37,175 nucleotides of DNA, from assembly GCA_900769075.1 (NCBI GenBank), contig CAAGFE010000091.1:1-37175 (forward strand), written 5' to 3'. Of the stretch, positions 17,145 to 24,219 are shown in pieces (within the stretch, counting starts at the first letter, position 1; the number at the start of each line of letters is the position of its first letter). The notes below the pieces were generated by a model. That model searched no databases. It saw only the letters and a program-made list of their open reading frames with translations, and was not told where the DNA came from. This DNA comes from Clostridia bacterium. Its GTDB lineage: Bacteria > Bacillota > Clostridia > Christensenellales > Aristaeellaceae. The position numbers and the translations under genes were made by a program.

Positions 17145-18332
17145 TCAGACGGGAAAGGGTTCCGGGGTCGGCAGGGTATTCGGCATCGCATCCACATTCT
17201 CGTTCGGATGGCTGCTGACCTGAAGATTCTCCGGGAGCGCCTCCACGCTGTTATAGGGTACGCCGCTGACCTGGATGATTTCTGGCAGCGCGTCCACGTT
17301 AATCATGTCCTCCACCGTGACGATGGGGTAATTGTCCACATTGCAGGAGCCGGACAGGCTGATGCCACCCTCAAAGGCATGGCCCTGACCATCCGTCATG
17401 TTCATCATATCGACCAATTGCCACACTTCCTCCTCCGCCCCCTCGGGCATCTGCCAGATGCAGGTCAGGTACGCACCGGTCACATAGAGCTCCGCGTGGA
17501 TGCCCATCAGCTGCGAGCCCTGATAAGTGTAGGGCGTTTCCGGGACGTAGTTCTTTTCGGCTAACTTCTGCCCCGCGGAAATGGTCATGGGCTCACGGGT
17601 GACCCACTTTTCGGTTACCTCGCCGTTCTCATCGACCTGCGCGACCCGCAGGAACAGCGTCGCGGGCACTTCATCGCCCACCGCGGCCGGGTTCAGGGTG
17701 CTGCTGGAGAAGTAGGCCACATGGCCCTCCCCATCCCACATCAGGTCCTCCATGCCCTCGCCGCCGCCGATCGCTTCGTCCACCTCAATGGCTACGCGCA
17801 CGGCGTACATGGGGATGCCCTTCTGCGCCGCCACCTGACAGCAGGGCTGACGCTTGTCCTCCACGCCCAGCAGCTGCATCAGCACGCCGGAGCGTTCCTC
17901 CCCGTAGGCGCCGATGGTGTCATCCTCAAATTGGGTCAGAAGCGCCCTGCTGCCGTCGGTGGGGGCGATTTTCGCGGACACCATGACCATGCGGTTATCG
18001 CTGACCGCCTCATTCACGGTGAAGGTCAGCGGGCCGACCTGGTAGGTTTGGGGGTCGATCTGCATGGCGCTGTGGAGCTGCGGGCTGATATGGATGTCGA
18101 ACATCCGGGACAGGTAATCCGTCCAGCCCAGCAGTTCACCGGCGGCAAAGGCGGTGGTCAGCATGCTCAGGGCCACGACGGCCGCAATCAGCACGGTTCG
18201 CATGGAATGCTTTCTCATGGGTTCATCTTCCTCCTTGACGGAGCGGGCCGCGTCCATCAGCGCCCGATGGCAGCGCTCCGGTTCCTCCCTGAAGGCACTG
18301 CGCAGGTTCAGATCATCCTGGGGCTTCTTCAT
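17145..18332 (-). CDS. Membrane-anchored anti-sigma factor (DUF4179-like)
   Basis: This 395-aa protein has a short cytoplasmic N-terminus (about 1-45), one transmembrane segment (about 46-65) and a large extracytoplasmic part. It starts inside the stop of an ECF sigma gene (4-base overlap), so it is most likely its cognate anti-sigma factor, holding the sigma at the membrane until a signal arrives. The topology resembles DUF4179 regulators of Clostridia. No zinc-binding HxxxCxxC anti-sigma motif is visible. The last 51 residues hold three imperfect repeats of about 17 residues with the core (N)VDALPE/VEALPE/VDAMPN. The stimulus is unknown. Confidence 0.75.
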   Translation of the reverse strand: MKKPQDDLNLRSAFREEPERCHRALMDAARSVKEEDEPMRKHSMRTVLIAAVVALSMLTTAFAAGELLGWTDYLSRMFDIHISPQLHSAMQIDPQTYQVGPLTFTVNEAVSDNRMVMVSAKIAPTDGSRALLTQFEDDTIGAYGEERSGVLMQLLGVEDKRQPCCQVAAQKGIPMYAVRVAIEVDEAIGGGEGMEDLMWDGEGHVAYFSSSTLNPAAVGDEVPATLFLRVAQVDENGEVTEKWVTREPMTISAGQKLAEKNYVPETPYTYQGSQLMGIHAELYVTGAYLTCIWQMPEGAEEEVWQLVDMMNMTDGQGHAFEGGISLSGSCNVDNYPIVTVEDMINVDALPEIIQVSGVPYNSVEALPENLQVSSHPNENVDAMPNTLPTPEPFPV

Positions 18333-18787
18333 TCCGCATCCAGCTCCTTTCTCAGTTCCAGTTTGGCGCGGTGGATTCTCCCCCGCACCGTCGCAACGGG
18401 CAGGCGCAGCGCAGCCGCGACCTCCGCATACGTCATGCCCTCACAGCAGCACAGCACCAGCGGCAGCCGAAGGTTATCAGGCAGGGCCGCCAGGGCCAGA
18501 TCCAGCGCCGGATCAGGAGGAGAAAAGGCTGGCTCGGGCACATCCTCGATGGAGATCAGCCGCCCCTTTGCCCTTTGCATGCTGCGGCAGGTGTTGATGC
18601 AGATGCGGGTCACCCAGGTGCGGAAATAGCGCTGTTCCCGGAGGGTATGACGCTTTTCCCAGGCCTTGAGCGCCGTTTCCTGCATGGCGTCCATGCAGGC
18701 GTCGTCATTGCGCAATATGGCATAGGCCACCCGGTAGAGCATGCCGCTGCACCCTTCCATCTCCCGGACGAAGAGTTCCTTGTCCAT
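18329..18787 (-). CDS. ECF-type RNA polymerase sigma factor
   Basis: The 152-aa protein has region 2 (about 8-75, with YRVAYAILRNDDACMDAMQE and a TWVTRICIN segment) and region 4 (about 95-148, with GMTYAEVAAALRLPVATVRGRI as the helix-turn-helix), joined by a short Pro-rich linker. This two-domain size is typical of ECF sigma factors. AGGGGGAG (18793-18800) precedes the ATG. It is the first gene of a two-gene minus-strand operon with its anti-sigma factor and probably drives its own promoter. Confidence 0.92.
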   Translation of the reverse strand: MDKELFVREMEGCSGMLYRVAYAILRNDDACMDAMQETALKAWEKRHTLREQRYFRTWVTRICINTCRSMQRAKGRLISIEDVPEPAFSPPDPALDLALAALPDNLRLPLVLCCCEGMTYAEVAAALRLPVATVRGRIHRAKLELRKELDAE

Positions 18788-18801
18788 TTCGTCTCCCCCT
18801 T

Positions 18802-18813
18802 TGTAACGTTACA
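18802..18813. promoter_or_regulatory. 12-bp palindrome TGTAACGTTACA before the sigma gene
   Basis: A perfect 12-bp palindrome lies between the predicted -10 box and the ribosome binding site of the ECF sigma gene, at about the expected start of transcription. It could be an operator or part of the sigma recognition region (TGTAAC resembles some ECF -35 elements). Confidence 0.4.
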
Positions 18814-18818
18814 CCCAT

Positions 18819-18846
18819 TAGACGGCTGAACATCCCCATTCGTCAC
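18819..18846 (-). promoter_or_regulatory. Candidate ECF autoregulatory promoter
   Basis: Read on the minus strand: GTGACG (18841-18846), 16-bp spacer, CGTCTA (18819-18824). The CGTC -10 element and 16-bp spacing are typical of ECF promoters in Firmicutes. No good sigma-A promoter is seen here. Confidence 0.45.
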
Positions 18847-18854
18847 GGGAAGCG

Positions 18855-18881
18855 AAAAAAACCCTCCCGATGATCGGGAGG
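18855..18881 (-). terminator. Intrinsic terminator of the PH-domain gene
   Basis: Perfect 8-bp stem (18863-18870 with 18874-18881), 3-nt loop, followed on the minus strand by G and then seven Ts (18855-18861). Confidence 0.9.
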
Positions 18882-18888
18882 AAAAGGC

Positions 18889-19302
18889 TCAGGGCTGGAA
18901 TTCATCGGGGATACCATCGCCGTCATGGTCGCAAAGATGATCGGGCTGGGCCATCAGCATCTCGCTGGCGCGGATGTTGTGGCGCTTGCGGGCGGCTTCC
19001 ACCAGGCGGACGATTTCCTCCTTGACCTCGATGGGGTGCTTGATGGATTGGAGCACCGTCTCCCCGTTGGAGGCGTCGGTGGAATACACCGTCACCGTGC
19101 CCAGGCCGAACAGCTTCTGCCCCAGGCTGCGGGTCACCCGCACATCCCGCACGCGGTAGAGGTTTTCCTCATCCAGCACGGAATTGAAGAAGCCCTTCTC
19201 CATAAACAGACGATCCTCGGTCATCATGTACTTGGTGAAGGACAGCGGCAGGCCCAGGAAGGTGCGCTTTCGATCCTGCCAGATATAGTTGATTTTCTTC
19301 AT
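18889..19302 (-). CDS. Bacterial PH-domain (bPH_2-like) protein with a Ca-loop tail
   Basis: This 137-aa protein resembles the bacterial PH-like domain of YdbS/YdbT-type proteins: an opening IWQDRKRTFLGLPLSFTKY, the strand pair LFMEKGFFNSVLDEENLYRVRDV, and a GTVTVYSTD segment. It has no membrane segment. It ends in CDHDGDGIPDEF, where D125, D127, D129 and D133 make a DxDxDGxxD calcium-binding loop of the EF-hand/thrombospondin type 3 kind, unusual on such a protein. A Shine-Dalgarno (AAAGGAGCTTTG) precedes the start. It has its own terminator. The biological role is unknown. Confidence 0.65.
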   Translation of the reverse strand: MKKINYIWQDRKRTFLGLPLSFTKYMMTEDRLFMEKGFFNSVLDEENLYRVRDVRVTRSLGQKLFGLGTVTVYSTDASNGETVLQSIKHPIEVKEEIVRLVEAARKRHNIRASEMLMAQPDHLCDHDGDGIPDEFQP

Positions 19303-19342
19303 CTTTCAAAGCTCCTTTCCCTCAGCGCATTCGCAATATGCC

Positions 19343-19374
19343 AAAAAGAGCTGCCCACCTTCTGCGAACAGCCC
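19343..19374 (-). terminator. Probable terminator of secG
   Basis: On the minus strand a 6-bp stem with a G-T wobble (19369-19374 with 19348-19353) and a long loop is followed by five Ts (19343-19347). Moderate quality. Confidence 0.5.
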
Positions 19375-19397
19375 TTTTCTGACGATCCATGCCTGGC

Positions 19398-19625
19398 TTA
19401 GCCAATGAACAGCATCAGCAGCGCCGCCACAACGAACACCGCCGCGGCGATCTTGGTGCCCAGCGCCAGCTTCGCATCAATGGTCTTGCCCTTGTTCTTG
19501 CCGAAGTAGGTCTCAGCTTCGCCGGCGATGGCGCCCAGGCCCTTCGCATTGGAGGACTGAAACAGAACCGTCAGCACCAGCACCAGCGCGGACAGGACGA
19601 CAACAATACCCAGAAAAATAGACAT
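19398..19625 (-). CDS. secG: Preprotein translocase subunit SecG
   Basis: SecG is the small auxiliary subunit of the SecYEG channel. The 75-aa protein has two transmembrane segments (about 3-22 and 53-73) joined by a cytoplasmic loop with the family signature LFQSSNAKGLGAIAG. It is preceded by GAGGAGGT on the minus strand. It is a single-gene unit here, not next to rnr or smpB as in many Firmicutes. Confidence 0.93.
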   Translation of the reverse strand: MSIFLGIVVVLSALVLVLTVLFQSSNAKGLGAIAGEAETYFGKNKGKTIDAKLALGTKIAAAVFVVAALLMLFIG

Positions 19626-19658
19626 TTCAAAATACCTCCTCGGTAAATCAGCCTTATC

Positions 19659-19687
19659 ATTCTATCACAGGTTTGCCCATTTATCAA
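19659..19687 (-). promoter_or_regulatory. Sigma-A promoter of secG
   Basis: Read on the minus strand: -35 TTGATA (19682-19687), 17-bp spacer, -10 TAGAAT (19659-19664). Confidence 0.75.
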
Positions 19688-19752
19688 GAGGGGACTTCGG
19701 CCCATTTCCGATTTTTCGTCCTCTTTTTGCCCCATTCACGCACGATCCGCCC

Positions 19753-19782
19753 AAAAAAGCTGCATGACCGAAGCCATGCAGC
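19753..19782 (-). terminator. Intrinsic terminator of kduI-kduD
   Basis: 8-bp stem (19759-19766 with 19775-19782) with a short loop, followed on the minus strand by six Ts (19753-19758). Confidence 0.92.
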
Positions 19783-19802
19783 GTGAGAAAGCGCAGGATG
19801 CC

Positions 19803-20597
19803 TTAGGGCTGCTTGCCGATATAGGCCAGGATGCCGCCGTCCACATAGAGGATGTGGCCGTTGACGAAGTTGGAGGCGTCGGAGGCCAGGAACACGGCGG
19901 GGCCGCCCAGGTCGTCCGCCTCGCCCCAGCGCTCAGCGGGGGTCTTGGCGATGATGAACTGATCGAAGGGATGACGGCTGCCGTCGGGCTGGATCTCCCG
20001 CAGGGGCGCGGTCTGGGGGGTGGCGATGTAGCCCGGGCCGATGCCGTTGCACTGGATGTTCAGGTGGCCGTACTCAGCGCAGATGTTCTTGGTGAGCATC
20101 TTCAGGCCGCCCTTGGCCGCAGCGTAGGCAGACACGGTTTCGCGGCCCAGCTCGGACATCATGGAGCAGATGTTGATGATCTTGCCATGGCCCTTCTTCG
20201 CCATGGAGGGAATCACGGCCTTGGCGCAGATGAAGGGGGCGTTCAGGTCCACGTCGATGACCTGGCGGAAGTCAGCCGCGCTCATCTCGCACATGGGGAT
20301 GCGCTTGATGATGCCCGCGTTGTTCACCAGGATGTCGATCACGCCGACTTCCTCTTCGATCTGCTTGACCAGGGCGTTGACGGCGTCCTCGTCGCAGACG
20401 TTACAGACGTAGCCGTGGGCCTTGATGCCTTCCGCCTCGTAGTTGGCCAGGCCCTTGTCCACGAACTCCTGCTTCAGGTCGTTGAAGCAGATGGTCGCGC
20501 CCGCCTTCGCCAGCGCCTTGGCGATCGCAAAGCCGATGCCGTAGGACGCGCCAGTGACCAGCGCGACCTTGCCTTCCAGAGAGAACATGTTGTCCAT
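19803..20597 (-). CDS. kduD: SDR dehydrogenase, KduD / gluconate 5-dehydrogenase type
   Basis: The 264-aa protein is a classical short-chain dehydrogenase: cofactor motif TGASYGIG (15-22), NNAG, catalytic Ser in NICSM and YAAAK, then PGYIATPQT. The sequence resembles the gluconate 5-dehydrogenase and 2-dehydro-3-deoxy-D-gluconate 5-dehydrogenase group. Sitting 34 bp after kduI, it most likely reduces 2,5-diketo-3-deoxygluconate (DKI II) to 2-keto-3-deoxygluconate in pectin/uronate breakdown. GGAGGT 8 bases upstream sets the start at 20597. Sequence alone cannot separate KduD from IdnO activity. Confidence 0.85.
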   Translation of the reverse strand: MDNMFSLEGKVALVTGASYGIGFAIAKALAKAGATICFNDLKQEFVDKGLANYEAEGIKAHGYVCNVCDEDAVNALVKQIEEEVGVIDILVNNAGIIKRIPMCEMSAADFRQVIDVDLNAPFICAKAVIPSMAKKGHGKIINICSMMSELGRETVSAYAAAKGGLKMLTKNICAEYGHLNIQCNGIGPGYIATPQTAPLREIQPDGSRHPFDQFIIAKTPAERWGEADDLGGPAVFLASDASNFVNGHILYVDGGILAYIGKQP

Positions 20598-20631
20598 GGG
20601 GGGATACCTCCTCTATTGTTGTTGGAATGGA

Positions 20632-21462
20632 TTACTTCAGATCCTGCATGGCGATGCCGTCCATATCGTCGAAGTCCTGATTCTCGCCGCACATGCCCCA
20701 GATGAAGGTGTACGCCTGGGTGCCGCAGCCGGAATGGATCGACCAGGAGGGGCTGATGACCGCCTGCTCGTTGCGCATGATGATGTGGCGGGTTTCATCG
20801 CCCTCGCCCATGAAGTGCATCACGAAGCCGTCCTCGGGCAGGTCGAAGTACAGATAGACCTCCATGCGGCGGTCGTGGGTGTGGCAGGGCATGGTGTTCC
20901 ACACGGAGCCGGGCTCCAGCTTGGTCATGCCCATCACCAGCTGGCAGGACGCCACCTGACCGGGCAGGATGTACTTGCAGATGGTGCGGTGGTTCGCGCC
21001 TTCCAGGCTGCCCAGCTCAGCGCGCACGCAATCCTCGGGGCGGATGTACACCGTCGGATAGGAGGTATGCGCGGGGCAGCTGTTCAGGTAGAACTTGGCG
21101 GGATTTGCCGGATCGCTGGATGCGAACACGACTTCCTTGCTGCCGCGGCCCACATACAGGCCGTCGCGGCTGCGCAGGGTATACACCTGGCCATCCACGG
21201 TCACGGTGCCTTCGCCGCCGATGTTGATCACGCCCAGCTCGCGGCGCTGCAGGAAGTATTCCGCGCGCAGCTCATCGCCGGCGGCCAGGGCCAGGGGGCC
21301 CTTGACCGGCACCGCGCTGCCGGTGATAATGCGGTCGATATGGCTGTACACCAGCTTCACATCATCCGCTTTGAAAAGATCGTCGATCAAAAATTCCTCG
21401 CGCAGACGCTTGGTATCATAGGTCTTGACGTCGCGGGGAGAGGCCGCAGTACGAAGCTCCAT
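20632..21462 (-). CDS. kduI: 5-dehydro-4-deoxy-D-glucuronate isomerase KduI
   Basis: KduI isomerises 5-keto-4-deoxyuronate, made from unsaturated uronates released by lyases, to the diketo acid used by KduD. The 276-aa protein is a cupin with the zinc-ligand cluster MPCHTHDRRMEVYLYFDL and a later histidine in PSWSIHSG. Length matches the family (about 278 aa). AAGGAGGAG precedes the ATG. It is the first gene of the kduI-kduD operon. No lyase, transporter, kdgK or kdgA lies in the window, so the rest of the pathway must be elsewhere. Confidence 0.95.
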   Translation of the reverse strand: MELRTAASPRDVKTYDTKRLREEFLIDDLFKADDVKLVYSHIDRIITGSAVPVKGPLALAAGDELRAEYFLQRRELGVINIGGEGTVTVDGQVYTLRSRDGLYVGRGSKEVVFASSDPANPAKFYLNSCPAHTSYPTVYIRPEDCVRAELGSLEGANHRTICKYILPGQVASCQLVMGMTKLEPGSVWNTMPCHTHDRRMEVYLYFDLPEDGFVMHFMGEGDETRHIIMRNEQAVISPSWSIHSGCGTQAYTFIWGMCGENQDFDDMDGIAMQDLK

Positions 21463-21481
21463 GGGGATCTCCTCCTTCGTG

Positions 21482-21495
21482 TGGTAGTGCTTACA
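21482..21495 (-). promoter_or_regulatory. Candidate cre (CcpA) site in the kduI leader
   Basis: The minus-strand sequence TGTAAGCACTACCA matches 12 of 14 positions of the Firmicutes cre consensus TGWAANCGNTNWCA. It lies about 50 bp after the -10 box and 20 bp before the ATG, where CcpA would block elongation. Confidence 0.35.
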
Positions 21496-21545
21496 TTTGG
21501 GTTTATCCGACCAGGATCGCCAAACTGCGCCTCCTGATCGCCTCT

Positions 21546-21574
21546 ATTGTACAACGTTTCCGCCGTTTTGAAAA
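21546..21574 (-). promoter_or_regulatory. Sigma-A promoter of kduI-kduD
   Basis: Read on the minus strand: -35 TTTTCA (21569-21574, 4 of 6), 17-bp spacer, -10 TACAAT (21546-21551). The leader contains a direct repeat of GATCGCC (near 21510 and 21534). The rest of the gap to 21738 shows no convincing gene. Confidence 0.55.
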
Positions 21575-21737
21575 GAGCTATTTTCCTTCTGGGGCAAAAA
21601 TGTGAGCAAAAAATTGCAGGAATTGGGCAATCCCGTGAAGAAATATCCCTCGAGATTCGTTATATGGATGAAAGCCCCATGCGTGCCAGATTCCGGCTGC
21701 GCATGATGCATCTCTTTTCAGAAAGGACGCTGTAATC

Positions 21738-22955
21738 ATGAAGAAGCTGCGCTTCCTCCCCCTGTTTCTTCTTCTGCTGCTCATCCTGTGCACCACGGCG
21801 CAGGCGGCGGGCATTCCCGGCCAGCAGAGCATCCTGGGCATCACCGACGCAAACGGCGACGTGACCGCCCTGACGGACGGCGAATCCGCCACCGCGTGGA
21901 CCAAATCCGCCAATGCCGGCGTGGATCTGACCATCAGCCTCTACCGCGCCACCGTGGGCGAAATCTGGATCCGCAACGGCTATGCCTATACCCAGAACTG
22001 GTACAACAACTACGACCGGCCCGGCTCGGTGAAGGTGACGGTGTACTACGGCGCCAACCAGTATGTCACCTCCTACGACACCTACCGCTACACCCTTTCT
22101 GATGCCTACCGGCCCAACACCCAATCCGCCAACTGGAACAGCGGCTACCAGCGGCTGCTGCTGCCCAGGCAGTACACCAATGTGAATAAAATCGAAATCA
22201 CCGTAGAGAGCGTCATCAACGGATACAGCCGCACCGGCGCCACCATCTCCGACATCATCGTGGCCTCCGGCAGCCATGCCACCGCCACCCCCAAGGCCTA
22301 CGCCACCGCCACCCCCAAGCCCTATGTGGTCTATGTCACCCCCACCCCCGGCACCGGTGAGGAGGACCCCACCAGCGCGCCCACCCGAACCCCGATCGTC
22401 ACCGTCATCACGCCCCCGGCGGATCCCAACACCCCCGTGCCGGAGCGCACCCCCATCGTCTATCCCAGCGCCGGCGGCGTCAGGGCAACCCTGAGCCAGC
22501 GCGTCGCCACCCGTTCCGGCCCCGGCACCCGCTTTGACGAGCCCGGCTCCTTCTTTGCCTCCGGCGACGAGGTCAAGGTGCTCACCAAGGTGTATGACAA
22601 TTACAACAACATCATCTGGTTCCAGATCGAGTTCCAGTACAAGAACGAGTGGTATCGCGCCTACACCACCGAAACCCGCGTGAATATTGATCCCAGCCTG
22701 GTGCCCAGCGAGCCCGACATCTACGATCCCCTGGATACCCGCACCGCCCTGAAGAAGACCTACGTTTACTTCGGGCCGGGCACCCATTACAAGAAGTTCA
22801 CCGCCAGCGTGATCCATCCCGGCAACCGCTGCGACATCTATGCGATTGAGAACGGCTGGGCACAGATTGAATACACCGATTACGGCTCCCCGGAGGATCC
22901 TCAGCCCCAGCGCCGCGGATGGGTTCCGGTGGATGTGCTGTATGCCTCCGACTGA
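21738..22955 (+). CDS. Secreted protein: discoidin-like domain, Pro/Thr linker and SH3-like domains
   Basis: This 405-aa protein has a clear signal peptide (MKKLRF, a Leu-rich core, then AQA) with likely cleavage near residue 24. Residues about 27-175 form a beta-rich domain (ALTDGESATAWT, SVKVTVYYG, ISDIIVASG) like the NADase-type/discoidin glycan-binding fold. A Thr/Pro-rich linker (about 176-245, ATPKAYATATPKPY) follows, then two SH3-like segments (about 248-320 with ATRSGPGTRFDEPG, and 328-405 with VYFGPGTHYKKF and ending RRGWVPVDVLY). I infer a wall- or glycan-binding exported protein without a visible catalytic domain. AGAAAGGA precedes the ATG. It stands alone and ends in a terminator. 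Confidence 0.75.
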   Translation: MKKLRFLPLFLLLLLILCTTAQAAGIPGQQSILGITDANGDVTALTDGESATAWTKSANAGVDLTISLYRATVGEIWIRNGYAYTQNWYNNYDRPGSVKVTVYYGANQYVTSYDTYRYTLSDAYRPNTQSANWNSGYQRLLLPRQYTNVNKIEITVESVINGYSRTGATISDIIVASGSHATATPKAYATATPKPYVVYVTPTPGTGEEDPTSAPTRTPIVTVITPPADPNTPVPERTPIVYPSAGGVRATLSQRVATRSGPGTRFDEPGSFFASGDEVKVLTKVYDNYNNIIWFQIEFQYKNEWYRAYTTETRVNIDPSLVPSEPDIYDPLDTRTALKKTYVYFGPGTHYKKFTASVIHPGNRCDIYAIENGWAQIEYTDYGSPEDPQPQRRGWVPVDVLYASD

Positions 22956-22976
22956 TCTTCCATATATCACAAAATT

Positions 22977-23009
22977 GCCTCCCCCGGCCCGATGCCAGGG
23001 GAGGCTTTT
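22977..23009. terminator. Bidirectional terminator
   Basis: Perfect 8-bp stem (22977-22984 with 22998-23005), with TTTT on the plus strand and AATTTT on the minus strand. It serves the secreted-protein gene and the convergent CDF gene. Confidence 0.85.
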
Positions 23010-23022
23010 CCTTGATTGCTGA

Positions 23023-24186
23023 TCAATGATAATAGTCGATATCGTAGTGAATCACGCATTCGTACCGGGGATCGATCTCCTTCGCCGCGCGGCAGATTTT
23101 CTCCGTCAGCGCCTTGGTGTCGGTATAGCCCGCCGGGATCGCCACGTCGAAGATGAGGTTCGTGCGATTGTCGCCGGGCACCATCCGCATGTCATGCAGC
23201 ATGAAGCCGCCTTTCAGGCTCCGGAGGAACTCGGACAGCCTGGCGTTGGCTTCGTCCGTTCGGGCGTCCCCGGTCACGATGGGATCCATGTGGATGCACA
23301 GCGGGATATTCAGCTCCTCGCCAATCTCGTGCTCCGCCCGGTCGATGATCTCATGCAGCACCAGGATGTCGCCGTCCGCCGGAACCTCCGCATGGATGGA
23401 GGCGATGCAGCGGCCGGGGCCGTAATCGTGGATCAGCAGGTCATGGGTACCCAGAATGTTGTCATACTTCATCATCCGGTCGATGATTTCCCGGCCCAGC
23501 TCGGGGTTTTTGCGCCCGCCCATCAGGCTGTCGGCCGTGTCGCGCACCACCTCAAAGCCCGCCTTCAGCACCAGCAGGGACACCAGCACGCCCATGTAGC
23601 CGTCAATGGGGAGGCTGAAATAGTACCCGATGACCATCGACACCACAACGGCGGAGGTCGCCAGGACATCGCTGAGGGAATCCTTCGCCGCCGCAATCAG
23701 GGACGGGAAGTCAATCAGCCGGCCCACCGAGCGGTAGAAGAAGAACAGGCCGCCCTTCATGAGGATGGAAAGGATCAGCAGGCAGAAGGGCAGCCAGCCG
23801 AAGGCGATTGGCGTCGGGGAGAAGATGCTTTTCACGCCGCTGGTAAAGGTTTCGATGCCCATGACGAGGATCAGCACGCCCACCGCCAGCGCCCCCAGAT
23901 ATTCCATGCGCCCATGCCCAAAGGGATGCTCCTTGTCCACCGGTTTTTGGGCCAGGCGCATGCTGACCAGGGAAACCACGCTGCCCGCCGCGTCGGACAG
24001 ATTGTTGACGGCGTCCGCCGTGACGGCCACGGAGCCGGTCAGCGAGCCCAGCAGCAGCTTCAGTAAGGCCAGCAGGGCGTTGACCCCCACCCCCACCGCG
24101 GAGCCCACGGTGCCCAGGCGCTTGCGCACCGCCTGATCCGTCGGTACTTCACCCCTGCGCAGCAGCTTTGTCGCAAGATTCTGCAT
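23023..24186 (-). CDS. Cation diffusion facilitator (CDF) metal exporter
   Basis: CDF proteins are dimeric membrane antiporters that export divalent metals against protons. The 387-aa protein has about six TM helices and a C-terminal cytoplasmic metal-sensing domain (from about 215). The transport-site residues are N61 and D65 in TM2 (NNLSD) and D169 and D173 in TM5 (DSLSD), with the family motif HPFGHGRMEYL between. An N/D plus D/D set is closer to manganese-type than to zinc-type (H/D) CDFs. The ATG at 24186 is 7 bases after AAGAAGG; the TTG at 24192 is too close. It follows cca by 33 bp, probably in one transcript. Confidence 0.9.
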   Translation of the reverse strand: MQNLATKLLRRGEVPTDQAVRKRLGTVGSAVGVGVNALLALLKLLLGSLTGSVAVTADAVNNLSDAAGSVVSLVSMRLAQKPVDKEHPFGHGRMEYLGALAVGVLILVMGIETFTSGVKSIFSPTPIAFGWLPFCLLILSILMKGGLFFFYRSVGRLIDFPSLIAAAKDSLSDVLATSAVVVSMVIGYYFSLPIDGYMGVLVSLLVLKAGFEVVRDTADSLMGGRKNPELGREIIDRMMKYDNILGTHDLLIHDYGPGRCIASIHAEVPADGDILVLHEIIDRAEHEIGEELNIPLCIHMDPIVTGDARTDEANARLSEFLRSLKGGFMLHDMRMVPGDNRTNLIFDVAIPAGYTDTKALTEKICRAAKEIDPRYECVIHYDIDYYH

Positions 24187-24219
24187 GTTCAAACCTTCTT
24201 TCCTGACAGGATTTCTTCC

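Noticed and set aside
21547..21735. Small plus-strand open frame (62 codons) before the secreted protein
   Set aside because: It starts inside the kduI promoter, has no ribosome binding site or recognisable sequence, and is AT-rich intergenic DNA.
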